Origin: CAYREX01 sp964423505
GTDB lineage: Bacteria > Fermentibacterota > Fermentibacteria > Fermentibacterales > JCC-6
Assembly (NCBI GenBank): GCA_964423505.1
Contig: CAYREX010000017.1
Coordinates: 1 to 64,000 of the forward strand
Direction: 5' to 3'
DNA: 64,000 bases
Part shown: positions 8,722 through 16,790 of the stretch, piece after piece
Layout: every line of letters starts with the position of its first letter
Position numbering within the stretch: the stretch's first letter is position 1
Position numbers and translations under genes: made by a program
The notes under the pieces: model-generated
Seen by the model: only the letters and a program-made list of their open reading frames with translations
Database searches by the model: none
Told to the model about the DNA's origin: nothing

Positions 8722-9484
8722 CGGAAACACCGTCCCTCCGTGAGTCGCCGTCCTCATCCGCGGCGCCGGGCGGCGAGTGCATCGTCGGGGGGACCCCCCC
8801 CTCCTCCAGGACGCAGTATGAAGGATCGGAGAGCCAGCCGCCAAGAGATACGAACCAGCCCCCGGCCATCCGCTCAACCAGGGGCACGTGGGTATGGCCG
8901 GCGACCACGACCGAGGCGCCCCCTTCAAGCCTCCCGCGGGCCCATTCCCGGAGGCCGCCGGGCACCGACCGGACCTGCTTCCTGAGCAGATCCCTGCTGG
9001 TCCCGGATGCCGCCCTGGCAAGCATCGACGCCAGGTCGGGGTGCAGGAGACCGAAGAGGAACCTCGTCGCACTGCCCCTCAGAAGGGGTCTGAGGAGGTA
9101 CCTGTAGCCGATGTCCCCTCGGCCGATGCCGTCGCCATGGACCATGACGACGCCGTCATCCGTCTCCACCACCCTCTCATCGTGGACGGTGGCGCCGGTG
9201 CAGGCGGCGAAGTGACGCCCGACCCAGAAGTCGTGGTTGCCGGGGACGAAGTGGATGTCCCATCCGGAGACGTCCAGGGCGGCAAGGAGGCCGAGCTCCC
9301 GCTCGAAGCCGGCGGGCTGGACCGAGCGGTACTCGAACCAGAAATCGAAGAGGTCCCCCAGTATCCAGAGCTCGCCGGGGGGGCTGGACCCCAGCATCCT
9401 CAGGGTGGCCCGAAGGGGACCGCGGCCAGGGTGGGGCCGCCAGTCCGGCAGAAGATGGACATCGCTGAGCACCACTCGTCTCAT
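8711..9484 (-). CDS. LpxH-like metallophosphoesterase (UDP-2,3-diacylglucosamine hydrolase family)
   Basis: A 257-residue calcineurin-type phosphoesterase. All metal motifs are present in order: SDVHL near residue 7, GDLFDFWF near 42, GNHDFW near 82, a HGD near 115 and GHTH near 195. Length and order fit the LpxH/YbbF group, which cleaves UDP-2,3-diacylglucosamine in lipid A synthesis. The GNHD form, rather than the GNRD of classical E. coli LpxH, points to the related LpxH-like branch, so lipid A function is likely but not certain. It overlaps both neighbours in the sigma-led block (start ATG at 9484, previous stop at 9481). Confidence 0.8.
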   Translation of the reverse strand: MRRVVLSDVHLLPDWRPHPGRGPLRATLRMLGSSPPGELWILGDLFDFWFEYRSVQPAGFERELGLLAALDVSGWDIHFVPGNHDFWVGRHFAACTGATVHDERVVETDDGVVMVHGDGIGRGDIGYRYLLRPLLRGSATRFLFGLLHPDLASMLARAASGTSRDLLRKQVRSVPGGLREWARGRLEGGASVVVAGHTHVPLVERMAGGWFVSLGGWLSDPSYCVLEEGGVPPTMHSPPGAADEDGDSRRDGVSDGA

Positions 9485-10002
9485 GGGGAGCTGTTCCGGA
9501 GCTCCGAGACCAGCCGCGAGGGTGCGCCGAACCCGCTCTCAACCAGCGTCTCTCCACCGGGCCGGAGAAGGACCGCCGCCGGCAGGACGCCCTCTCCGAA
9601 GAGCCCCATCACCTCCTCGTCCGCCAGGTGGACGGGCAGCGAGAGACCGAGGTCGTTCACGTCCGACTGCGCCCTGTTCCTGGAGGCCGGGTCGGGCTGG
9701 ACCGGCAGGACGAGCAGCTCCGGTCCGGAGAGGTCGGCCAGGTAGCGGAGGTCCTCCTCCGTCTCGCCGTGCATGGAGAGGGGCAGCCACGCGTATAGGA
9801 GGACCGCCTCCGAACCATCTGCGTCAACGGTGTCCCCGGCGGGAGTCATCACGGTTCCCTCGATGGTGACGGGAGCCGGAGGGGGGATGCTGTCGCCCGA
9901 AGCTCTCCCGTCCGGCGTACCGCCATCGTCCGGGCCGCAGGAGAGGATGAGCATGAGAAGGAGGCAGGCGGATGCGACCGCCGGCGGCCGGGTCCCCATC
10001 AT
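9481..10002 (-). CDS. Putative lipoprotein with a cysteine-less thioredoxin-like fold
   Basis: A 173-residue protein that begins MMGTRPP and has a hydrophobic signal ending in the lipobox LILSC, so it is probably a lipoprotein. After a short polar linker, the body reads like a TlpA/redoxin domain: a strand YAWLP, then a helix, then a central segment ending GVLPAAVLLRPGGETL, where the VLPA pair matches the cis-proline loop. The CxxC expected after the strand is absent, so it cannot be a standard disulphide reductase. The start at 10002 overlaps the previous gene's stop by one base (TGATG). The fold assignment is by pattern only. Confidence 0.6.
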   Translation of the reverse strand: MMGTRPPAVASACLLLMLILSCGPDDGGTPDGRASGDSIPPPAPVTIEGTVMTPAGDTVDADGSEAVLLYAWLPLSMHGETEEDLRYLADLSGPELLVLPVQPDPASRNRAQSDVNDLGLSLPVHLADEEVMGLFGEGVLPAAVLLRPGGETLVESGFGAPSRLVSELRNSSP

Positions 10003-10445
10003 CACCGGGGCGTCGCCACGCCTGCGACCGCCGCGTCGAAGGCGTCCGCGGCCCATGTGCCCTCAGAGTCCCCCGGAAGGAGCATCAGGGCGTCTCCGGC
10101 GGGGGCCATTCGGACCTGGACGCCGCGGTACCGGACCGTCCCCGATGCCGGGGGCAGTCCCGCCCTAGATGTCAGCACCGCGAGCGTGCCCGCCTGCGCA
10201 GGCCCGTCGTAGACGTCGACGGTGTACGGGTAGAGCGAGTACCTCCGACCCCGAACACCCGGGGGGGGCGGGGTCGGGAAGCGGCTGTCGGCACCGGGGG
10301 CGGGCGGGGTGGATTCCATCTCGGAGAGGGCTAGAACGTTCAGCGCGAGCTCGTACGGCGTGAGTATGGTCGTCGCAGGTCTTTGGTAGACCACCGGGAG
10401 GGAGGCGAGGACCACCGCTGCGAGCGCGGCGGTCGTGACGGTCAT
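10002..10445 (-). CDS. Small single-helix envelope protein of unknown function
   Basis: A 147-residue protein with one hydrophobic segment at about residues 5-22, probably a membrane anchor or uncleaved signal, followed by a proline-rich linker (about 42-62) and a small beta-rich domain. I do not recognise a family. It begins 26 bases after the anti-sigma gene and is coupled to the lipoprotein gene. That position, immediately after a sigma/anti-sigma pair, suggests an accessory sensor or an outward-facing partner of the anti-sigma factor, but this is inference from context. The ATG at 10445 is preferred over a longer open frame that would run into the anti-sigma gene. Confidence 0.55.
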   Translation of the reverse strand: MTVTTAALAAVVLASLPVVYQRPATTILTPYELALNVLALSEMESTPPAPGADSRFPTPPPPGVRGRRYSLYPYTVDVYDGPAQAGTLAVLTSRAGLPPASGTVRYRGVQVRMAPAGDALMLLPGDSEGTWAADAFDAAVAGVATPR

Positions 10446-10471
10446 TACTCGCAGTGGACCACTCCCCTGCG

Positions 10472-10693
10472 TCAGATGCCGGCGAGCAGGCCGGTTACGG
10501 CCGTCCTGAGCTCCGGTGGCGCCGGGCTTCGGAGCACTCCCCTGAGCAGAGACCTCATCCTGCTGGTCTGCTCGTACATCGTGCGGCATCGCTCGCAGCT
10601 CTCGAGGTGGTCCATCAGCTCGTCGTGGTGCTCGCTCGCCAGCTCGCCGGTAACGAGGTCCTGTATGCAGTTCCTGGCGTCCTCGCAGGTCAT
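10472..10693 (-). CDS. Zinc-finger anti-sigma factor (ZAS/RsrA-like)
   Basis: A 73-residue protein with the zinc anti-sigma motif HxxxCxxC (HLESCERC, about residues 28-35), a cysteine at position 3 and further histidines just before the motif. This matches the redox-sensing RsrA/ChrR-type anti-sigma domain, which binds and silences a cognate ECF sigma factor until zinc release or disulphide formation. It is cytoplasmic with no membrane helix. The start ATG at 10693 overlaps the sigma gene's stop as ATGA, so the two proteins are made together. A longer frame starting at 10726 would overlap the sigma gene and is unlikely. Confidence 0.85.
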   Translation of the reverse strand: MTCEDARNCIQDLVTGELASEHHDELMDHLESCERCRTMYEQTSRMRSLLRGVLRSPAPPELRTAVTGLLAGI

Positions 10694-11256
10694 GTCCCCT
10701 CCTCGGAAGCTCGACCCTCTCTCCATCCGGCGAGCAGGTTCCTCAGGATTATCCTGCCCCTGTGTATCCTGGAACGCACGGTGCCTATCGGGATGTCCAG
10801 GATGGATGCTATCTCGGCGTACTTGAACCCCTGGACGTCGCAGAGGACCACGGCGTCCCGGAAGTCCTCCGGGAGCGTCTCCAGCGCCTCCTGTATGTCC
10901 CGCGCACGAAGGTCGTCCAGCATCCTGACCCCCGGGTCCGGTCCGACCTTGTGCAGCTCCGCCACGTCCATCCTGGCCATCTCCTCTATCCAGGTGCCGC
11001 CCATGCTCTCAGGTCTTCGGCTCCTCGCCCTCCTCTGGTTGAGGAAGGTGTTTCGTAGAATAGCGAACAACCAGGCCCTGGCATTTGTTCCCAGGGTGTA
11101 CTGCTCGGAGGCCTTGAGGGCGCGCTCGTAGGTCTCCTGGACCAGATCCGCCGCATCGTCACGGTTCCTGCACAGGTGCACGGCGTAGCCGAAGAGGTCG
11201 TCTATGTGCGGCAGTACCTCCGCCTCGAACCGCTCTCGCCTGCTCTGCCCCATCAT
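10690..11256 (-). CDS. ECF RNA polymerase sigma factor
   Basis: A 188-residue sigma-70 family factor of the extracytoplasmic type. Region 2 covers about 8-75 (LFGYAVHLCRNRDDAADLVQ and WLFAILRNTF). Region 4 covers about 115-175 (ALETLPEDFRDAVVLCDVQG, then a helix-turn-helix GTVRSRIHRGR). The pairing with a ZAS anti-sigma factor resembles SigR/RpoE-type modules. It heads a block of overlapping genes for envelope and glycan functions, which are therefore likely part of its regulon. Two adjacent ATGs (11256 and 11253) follow GGAGG closely, and a GTG at 11283 is an alternative. A sigma-70-like promoter is visible upstream. Confidence 0.88.
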   Translation of the reverse strand: MMGQSRRERFEAEVLPHIDDLFGYAVHLCRNRDDAADLVQETYERALKASEQYTLGTNARAWLFAILRNTFLNQRRARSRRPESMGGTWIEEMARMDVAELHKVGPDPGVRMLDDLRARDIQEALETLPEDFRDAVVLCDVQGFKYAEIASILDIPIGTVRSRIHRGRIILRNLLAGWREGRASEEGT

Positions 11257-11296
11257 CCTCCGTTCCCTGCCGGCGTGCGTCACGTCTGCACGAGGT

Positions 11297-11325
11297 AAAC
11301 TAAAAGGCGGCCATGCCACTGCCAA
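11297..11325 (-). promoter_or_regulatory. Candidate promoter of the sigma/envelope block
   Basis: On the minus strand, TTGGCA (11325-11320) and TAGTTT (11302-11297) are separated by 17 bases and lie about 40 bases before the sigma-factor start codon. This is a fair housekeeping-type promoter. I do not see a clear ECF-type GGAAC element for self-activation. Confidence 0.4.
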
Positions 11326-11338
11326 TAGCCGCTCATGA

Positions 11339-11386
11339 ACACAACAGGTAGTGTCTGCCCCTTGTCGGCGACACCAAATGTTGGTA
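11339..11386 (+). promoter_or_regulatory. Tandem NrdR-box-like operators before nrdJ
   Basis: Two 16-base sites start exactly 32 bases apart, three helical turns, as is typical for NrdR operators. Site 1 (11339-11354, ACACAACAGGTAGTGT) matches 13 of 16 positions of the published box as I recall it (acaCwAtATaTwGtgt). Site 2 (11371-11386, ACACCAAATGTTGGTA) matches 10 of 16. Site 2 overlaps the spacer and -10 of a plausible nrdJ promoter, which fits repression. No nrdR gene lies in this window. Confidence 0.65.
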
Positions 11387-11390
11387 AGCT
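11362..11390 (+). promoter_or_regulatory. Candidate nrdJ promoter
   Basis: TTGTCG (11362-11367) and TAAGCT (11385-11390) are separated by 17 bases. The element lies between and over the two NrdR-like boxes, about 110 bases before the nrdJ start. The match is moderate. Confidence 0.35.
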
Positions 11391-11501
11391 TGCACAGCCG
11401 CTTCCCGGGGCAGGGGGATGCATCCGGGGAGCCGTCTGTTCCGCTGACGTTCGTTCTCAAGCCCCCAGGCGGGTCCGCCCGACGGGGTCCGGAGGGTTCA
11501 C

Positions 11502-13922
11502 TTGGACGAGCTCGACCTCCAGCACGATCTCTTCTCGACATCGTCCGGAACCCCGGAGACAGAGCCCGGGGCGGACCGCCGGACCGAGCCGCCGGAGACC
11601 GAGCCGACGGCCCTCGCCGAGCCTGACTTCACCGAGAATGCACTGACCGTCCTCCGCAGGCGGTACCTGATGCGCAGCGAGACCGGCGAGATACTGGAGG
11701 AGCCGGTGGAGATGCTCTGGAGGGTCGCCAGGTCCGTGGCGGAGGCTGAGGCATCCTTCGGCAGCGACCCTGAGCCTCACGCGGTCAGGTTCTACAACAT
11801 CATGGCCCGCAGGGAGTTCCTTCCCAACTCGCCGACCCTCATGAACGCCGGGAGGGACCTCGGCCAGCTCTCGGCCTGCTTCGTCCTCCCGGTGGAGGAC
11901 AACATGGAGAGCATATTCACGGCGGTCCGCAGCACCGCCATGATACACAAGAGCGGCGGCGGCACCGGCTTCTCGTTCTCGAGGCTCAGACCTGCCAACG
12001 ATACGGTGAGGTCGACCAGGGGCGTATCCAGCGGCCCCCTCTCCTTCATGACCGTCTTCGACCAGGCGACGGAGACCGTCAAGCAGGGCGGAGTACGCCG
12101 AGGCGCGAACATGGCGGTGCTGCGGGTGGACCATCCGGACATAGACGATTTCATAGGCGCCAAGCGGGAGATGACGAGGCTGAACAACTTCAACCTCTCC
12201 GTAGCCTGCACCGACCGGTTCATGGACGCCGTGGAGAGGGGCACCACGTACAACCTCGTGAACCCCCGGACCGGCGAGACCACTGCGGTCCGGGACGCCA
12301 CCGAGGTCTTCGGTTCGATGGTGGACTCCGCCTGGAGCTGCGGCGAGCCCGGGGTCGTCTTCATCGACAGGATGAACGACGCCAACCCGACCCCGCACAT
12401 CGGAGAGATAGAGGCCACCAACCCCTGCGGCGAGCAGCCGCTCCTCCCCTACGAGGCGTGCAACCTGGGCTCCATCAACCTCGCCCTCATGGCGGAGAGG
12501 GGGGAGGACGGCGGCTTCAGGATGAGCTGGTCGAGGCTGGAGCGTACCGTCAGGGATGCGGTCCGCTTCCTCGACGACGTCATAGAGATAAACCGTTTCC
12601 CGCTGCCGGAGATAGCCGAGATGGTGGCCGGGAACCGCAAGATAGGCCTAGGGGTGATGGGCTTCGCCGACCTGCTCTTCCGGCTGGGCATGCCCTACGA
12701 CTCGGAGGAGGCGCTCCTCTTCGCCGAGGAGCTGATGAGCTTCGTGGCCGACAAGGCCCGGAAGGCGAGCACGGACCTGGCGGAGGAGAGGGGGCCGTTC
12801 CCGAACTTCAGGGGGAGCGTATACGACGAGAAGCACCTGCCCCCACCCCGGAACGCCACCGTCACCACCATAGCGCCGACCGGATCCATCAGCATCATAG
12901 CCGGATGCTCGAGCGGCATAGAGCCCGTCTTCGCCCTGGCCTTCACCAGGCGCAACCTTCTCGACGAGTCCGACGAGCTCAGCGAGGCGGTACCCGAGTT
13001 CGAGAGGGTGGCGAGGGAGAGGGGCTTCCACTCGAAGGAGCTCTTCGCGAGGGTCGCCGAGCGGGGCAGCTGCCAGGGCATGCCGGAGATACCAAGGGAC
13101 GTCCAGAGGGTCTTCACCACCTCGCACGACATCTCCCCGGCCTACCACGTGAGGATGCAGGCGGCCTTCCAGAAGTACACCGACAACGCCGTCTCGAAGA
13201 CGGTGAACCTCCCCGAGCACGCCGACAGGGAGGACGTTGCGGAGGTCTTCAAGCTGGCCAGGAGACTGGGCTGCAAGGGCGTGACGGTCTACAGGGACAG
13301 GAGCAGGGACAAGCAGGTCCTGAACCTCGGCCCCTCGGAGACGGAGGAGGCCGGTGACCTTCCCGACCGGCCAGCCGCGCCCCGGGAGAGGGGAGAGGTC
13401 ACCACCGGTGTGACCAGGCGGATAAGGACCGGCTGCGGCAAGCTGTTCGTCACGATCAACTGCGACGAGCAGGGCCCGGTGGAGCTCTTCAGCACCATGG
13501 GCAAGGCCGGCGGGTGCGCGGCCAGCCAATCGGAGGCCATCAGCAGGCTCATCTCCCTCGCGCTGAGGTCCAACATCGAGTCGGACGAGATAGTCCGCGA
13601 GCTCCGGGGTATCAGCTGCCACAGGGTGGTCTGGCAGAGCGGCGAGCGCATTCTCTCGTGCGCCGACGCCATAGGCCGCACCATCGAGTGGTACATCGGG
13701 GAGAGGGACGATGACGAAGGTTCCGTCCCGGGGGAGACCATCCAGTCGGTGGAGCCGGTGGAGGAAGAGCCGCCGGCCGCCGCGGCAGTAACCAGGGACG
13801 CCGGAGGAGTCGAGCAGGTCAACAACCTCGCCGGAGCATGTCCGATGTGCGGCGGGCCGCTGAAGTACGAGTCCGGATGCGTGGCCTGCGCCCTGAACTG
13901 CGGATACTCCGAGTGCGGATGA
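11502..13922 (+). CDS. nrdJ: Adenosylcobalamin-dependent (class II) ribonucleoside-diphosphate reductase
   Basis: An 806-residue enzyme that makes deoxyribonucleotides using vitamin B12. It shows the large-subunit barrel: FLPNSPTLMNAG near residue 105, the active-site stretch ATNPCGEQPLLPYEACNLGS near 305, and PTGSISIIAGCSSGIEP near 465. The C-terminus is a cysteine-rich tail (CPMCGG through CGYSECG), the redox-shuttle and zinc-type end of long NrdJ proteins. There is no separate small subunit. The start is a TTG at 11502, seven bases after GGAGGG; no ATG or GTG is better placed. Two NrdR-like operators lie upstream. No cobalamin riboswitch was recognised. The gene allows DNA synthesis with or without oxygen. 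Confidence 0.95.
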   Translation: MDELDLQHDLFSTSSGTPETEPGADRRTEPPETEPTALAEPDFTENALTVLRRRYLMRSETGEILEEPVEMLWRVARSVAEAEASFGSDPEPHAVRFYNIMARREFLPNSPTLMNAGRDLGQLSACFVLPVEDNMESIFTAVRSTAMIHKSGGGTGFSFSRLRPANDTVRSTRGVSSGPLSFMTVFDQATETVKQGGVRRGANMAVLRVDHPDIDDFIGAKREMTRLNNFNLSVACTDRFMDAVERGTTYNLVNPRTGETTAVRDATEVFGSMVDSAWSCGEPGVVFIDRMNDANPTPHIGEIEATNPCGEQPLLPYEACNLGSINLALMAERGEDGGFRMSWSRLERTVRDAVRFLDDVIEINRFPLPEIAEMVAGNRKIGLGVMGFADLLFRLGMPYDSEEALLFAEELMSFVADKARKASTDLAEERGPFPNFRGSVYDEKHLPPPRNATVTTIAPTGSISIIAGCSSGIEPVFALAFTRRNLLDESDELSEAVPEFERVARERGFHSKELFARVAERGSCQGMPEIPRDVQRVFTTSHDISPAYHVRMQAAFQKYTDNAVSKTVNLPEHADREDVAEVFKLARRLGCKGVTVYRDRSRDKQVLNLGPSETEEAGDLPDRPAAPRERGEVTTGVTRRIRTGCGKLFVTINCDEQGPVELFSTMGKAGGCAASQSEAISRLISLALRSNIESDEIVRELRGISCHRVVWQSGERILSCADAIGRTIEWYIGERDDDEGSVPGETIQSVEPVEEEPPAAAAVTRDAGGVEQVNNLAGACPMCGGPLKYESGCVACALNCGYSECG

Positions 13923-13952
13923 CAGGGGCGGACCCGGCGAGCAGCGCGTAGG

Positions 13953-13970
13953 CGCCCCCGTCCGGGGGCG
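13953..13970 (+). terminator. GC-rich hairpin after nrdJ
   Basis: A perfect 8-base inverted repeat (CGCCCCCG and CGGGGGCG) with a 2-base spacer lies 31 bases after the nrdJ stop. No U-run follows, so it is either a weak terminator/attenuator or a 3' stability stem before the PC4-like gene. Confidence 0.4.
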
Positions 13971-14030
13971 TGACGTAAGACATGTACATCGCCGCCGGCG
14001 CCTGGCGGCACAGCGACGGGAGCCGATGAC

Positions 14031-14246
14031 ATGGACAAGGTGATAGACGAGATAGAGAAGGGACCCGACCTGATCAGGGTCTCCCTGTCGGAGTTCCAGG
14101 GCAGGCAGTACGTCGGGGCCAGGATCTTCTACATGGACGACAGGGGTGACTGGAAGCCCACCAAAAAGGGGCTGACCCTTCCACCGGAGCTGATGGAGAA
14201 GGTTCATGCCGCGCTGGGCGAGGCGCTCGCGGCGCTGGAGGACTAG
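14031..14246 (+). CDS. PC4/YdbC-like single-stranded-nucleic-acid-binding protein
   Basis: A 71-residue protein with the transcriptional coactivator p15 (PC4) fold pattern: a strand LIRVSLSEFQGRQYVGARIFYMDD, the WKPTKKGLTLPPELMEKV core, and a C-terminal helix. Bacterial members bind single-stranded DNA as dimers. It follows nrdJ on the same strand after 108 bases, so the two may be co-transcribed, linking nucleotide supply to DNA or transcription. The length matches the family. Its stop shares the palindrome CTAG with the convergent cdd gene. Confidence 0.8.
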   Translation: MDKVIDEIEKGPDLIRVSLSEFQGRQYVGARIFYMDDRGDWKPTKKGLTLPPELMEKVHAALGEALAALED

Positions 14247-14659
14247 CGGGTACTGCCCGTGGAGCGGCCTGGAAGGGTGAACCTCTCCGGCAGGAGCTCT
14301 CCGAGGGTGAAGCGCCTGACTCCACCCGGTCCGGACACCAGGACGGGCATCCCCCCGCCGCAGTAGTCCGAGAGCAGCTCCCTGCAGGCACCGCATGGTA
14401 TAGGCTCGCCGTCCGGCGAGTGAACCAGCAGGCGCCGGAAGCCGGAGGCGCCGGCGGAGAGGGCGGAGACCAGGGCGGACCTCTCGGCGCAGACGGTGAG
14501 ACCGTATGAGGTCGCCTCGACGTTCACGCCGCCGTGGAGCTCCCCCTCACCGTCCTCGAGAACCGCCGTGACTCGGAAGCCGGAATGGGGGCACCTGCAC
14601 CTCGGGAGCAGCTCCAGGGCCATCTCCAGCATTCGCTCCTCGAGCTCGCCGAGAGTCAC
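14243..14659 (-). CDS. cdd: Cytidine deaminase
   Basis: A 138-residue zinc hydrolase that converts cytidine or deoxycytidine to uridine or deoxyuridine in pyrimidine salvage. The family motifs are clear: CPHSGFRVTA near the start, the substrate loop GVNVEATSYGLT, the catalytic CAERSA (zinc ligand and proton-shuttle glutamate), and PCGACRE with the other two zinc cysteines. The length is that of the homotetrameric type. It lies seven bases after the cNMP-binding gene. The C-terminal ten residues are a divergent Ser/Thr-rich tail. Confidence 0.92.
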   Translation of the reverse strand: MTLGELEERMLEMALELLPRCRCPHSGFRVTAVLEDGEGELHGGVNVEATSYGLTVCAERSALVSALSAGASGFRRLLVHSPDGEPIPCGACRELLSDYCGGGMPVLVSGPGGVRRFTLGELLPERFTLPGRSTGSTR

Positions 14660-14666
14660 GGCGGCC

Positions 14667-15152
14667 TCAGAACGTACGTTCGATGAACGGCAGCGAGCGG
14701 AGCTTGTCGTTGGCGTTCCTGAGCCTGAGAGAGAGCACCTCCGCGAAGGAGCGCAGCACCGCCAGGCCTATCCCCGGGTTGTCCCTGAGTATCTCGGAGA
14801 CCGTGCTGTGAGGTATCTCCGCCAGCTCGGTCCTGGTGTGGGCGTAGACGGAGGCGCTCCTGGACTTGTGGTCGAGCAGGACCATCTCGCCGAAGAAGTC
14901 GCCGGTGCTCAGTATGCCCAGCACCTGTTCGATGCCCTCGTAGGTCCTCTTGGTCACCCTCACCCTGCCGGAGAGGATGAGGTAGAGGTGCTCCCCGGGC
15001 TCATCCTCCCGGATGATCGCGTCGTTCGGTATCCATCGGGTCAGCTCGGCCGCGTCCACGAACCGCTGGAGCTGCGCCGGCTCCAGGTCCCGGAACAGGT
15101 AGGCCGACCTGAACACGTCCATGTGCTCCCGGGTGAACTCGCCTTCGGCCAT
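14667..15152 (-). CDS. Single-domain cyclic-nucleotide-binding protein
   Basis: A 161-residue protein made of one Crp-type sensor domain without a DNA-binding region. The phosphate-binding cassette FFGEMVLLDHKSRSASV is recognisable with its key glutamate and arginine, so it may bind cAMP or cGMP. After the barrel a helix of about 30 residues runs to the end, too short for a winged helix. Such proteins act as regulatory subunits or partners of another effector. Neighbours are rqcH upstream and cdd downstream on the same strand. Its partner cannot be seen here. Confidence 0.82.
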   Translation of the reverse strand: MAEGEFTREHMDVFRSAYLFRDLEPAQLQRFVDAAELTRWIPNDAIIREDEPGEHLYLILSGRVRVTKRTYEGIEQVLGILSTGDFFGEMVLLDHKSRSASVYAHTRTELAEIPHSTVSEILRDNPGIGLAVLRSFAEVLSLRLRNANDKLRSLPFIERTF

Positions 15153-15198
15153 TTCGTCTCCCCTCCCGTCGACTCGCTGCCCGCCACGGTTTGGCAGG

Positions 15199-16773
15199 TC
15201 ATGACGTATCGATAAATAACGTCTTCTCCCTGGAGTAGACCACCTCTCCCGGCCTGCCGCCCTTCATCCTCCTGACGTACTGGACCTCGGTGCAGTCTAC
15301 CGCCACCACGCCGCTCCTCCCGGCGGCGGCCAGGGCGGCGGCCTTCCGCACTACGCCGGCCGGGGGCGGGTCGCCCCTTCCTTCACGCTTGACGAGGACG
15401 TGAGGGCCCGGAAGGCCCCGGACGTGGAGCCACAGGTCGCCCCGGCGGCCGAGGCCGAAGGTCACCCTCTCGTTGTCGCGTGCGTTCCTGCCGACGAAGC
15501 AGCGCCATCCGTCCCCGAGCCTCACCTCCCTCGGCTCCCGGCCCTCTCCGCCCCGCCGTCTCTCCGGCTCCCATTCCCGCAGCGCCCCCCCGAGCTCATC
15601 GTCATCCATGTCCGGGATCCGTCCGAGGAGCTCCCGCAGGCGAGCCAGCTCCCGCTCCGCCCCCTCCAGCGCCTTCTGCACGTGGGTCCTCTCCCGGGCC
15701 GCGCTCCCCGCCTTCCTGTAGTACCGGGCGGCGTTCTCGCTGGCGGTCCTGGACGAGCGGAGGGGTATCTCGACCTCGCCCCCCTCCCAGTCGGAGACGG
15801 TCACGGAGCCGGCACCCCTGCCCACCGAGTGCAGGTTGGCCATGAGCAGGTCGGCCCAGTGCCTGAGCGTCTCCCCCCTCGGTAGCCCGGACAGGGCTTC
15901 CAGCAGGTTGTCCCGCCGCCTGAGCAGCCTGTCCCTGCGCTCGGAGAGCAGCCGCTCCAGCCTCTCTCGCCGCTCCTCCCGGACGGGCCCGCCCGCGGGC
16001 TTCTGCGGCGGCGCAAGCGGATCTTCGATAGGCTCACCGGGACCCATCCTCGCCGGGAGGGGCCCCTCTGGTCCCATACACGGCTCCGGACGTCGTCCGA
16101 GCACAGCTTCACGGAGGTCACCGAGCGCACCGACAAGGTCGCCACCGGCATCGGCCGCCTGACGAAGCAGGGCCCCGGCGGTCACGGGTCCGACCCCCTC
16201 GAGGACGGTGTAGAGGTCGCGGGCCGCCGGAGAGGGAGAGGCGGCGACCCGCATCACGGAGTCGTCCTCCAGCCAGTCCGCAGGGGGTACTCCGGATGGA
16301 GGAGGAGGGACGTACCTCGCGCCGGGGACCACTGTCCTGTACCTGCTCCTCTCCCTGTCGACCCTGCGCATGCAGGTCAGTATCCTGTCGTCGGCCGGTC
16401 TCACCAGGACCAGGTTGGCGTTCCTGCCGGCCGCCTCGAAGACCAGCAGCACCTCGTCCGTCCCGTAAGACGCGGCGCCCGCGACACGGATGAGAACCAC
16501 CCGGTCCATACCGCGCTGGGTCACGTCGGTTACGGTGGCTCCCTCCAGGTGATGAGCCCAGACGGGGGGCTCGGCCGGTTCCATCGGCACATCGGGGGAG
16601 TCCCACCAGAGGGATGGACCGGAGGGGTCCGCATCCAGCACCAGGGTGCCCCTCCGGAACCGGAGGCCGAGCGCGGAGGGGATGGGCATCCCGACCTCCC
16701 GGCACCGGACGCCGGTCACCCGGTCGGCCAGCTCCCTGACCTGCACGGACATGAAGGCTCCCTCGACTGCCAT
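15199..16773 (-). CDS. rqcH: RqcH/NFACT-family ribosome-rescue protein
   Basis: A 524-residue protein with the NFACT order: an N-terminal NFACT-N domain, a central helical and coiled-coil region (about residues 270-400, rich in Arg/Glu), and a C-terminal NFACT-R (DUF814) domain beginning at VRLGDGWRCFVGRNARDNE and containing LWLHVRGLPGPHV. In other bacteria this protein binds obstructed large ribosomal subunits and adds C-terminal alanine tails; the older name is fibronectin-binding protein. The ATG at 16773 is chosen because MAVEGAF aligns with the family's typical opening. An internal ATG at 16752 with a better ribosome site is possible. A longer open frame upstream is antisense to yicC and not real. 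Confidence 0.88.
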   Translation of the reverse strand: MAVEGAFMSVQVRELADRVTGVRCREVGMPIPSALGLRFRRGTLVLDADPSGPSLWWDSPDVPMEPAEPPVWAHHLEGATVTDVTQRGMDRVVLIRVAGAASYGTDEVLLVFEAAGRNANLVLVRPADDRILTCMRRVDRERSRYRTVVPGARYVPPPPSGVPPADWLEDDSVMRVAASPSPAARDLYTVLEGVGPVTAGALLRQAADAGGDLVGALGDLREAVLGRRPEPCMGPEGPLPARMGPGEPIEDPLAPPQKPAGGPVREERRERLERLLSERRDRLLRRRDNLLEALSGLPRGETLRHWADLLMANLHSVGRGAGSVTVSDWEGGEVEIPLRSSRTASENAARYYRKAGSAARERTHVQKALEGAERELARLRELLGRIPDMDDDELGGALREWEPERRRGGEGREPREVRLGDGWRCFVGRNARDNERVTFGLGRRGDLWLHVRGLPGPHVLVKREGRGDPPPAGVVRKAAALAAAGRSGVVAVDCTEVQYVRRMKGGRPGEVVYSREKTLFIDTS

Positions 16774-16790
16774 GTCACCATCCCGGCGCT

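Noticed and set aside
11257..11501. Cobalamin riboswitch before class II nrdJ
   Set aside because: I looked for the B12-box-like core and paired stems in this 245-base gap and saw none; only the NrdR-like boxes stand out.
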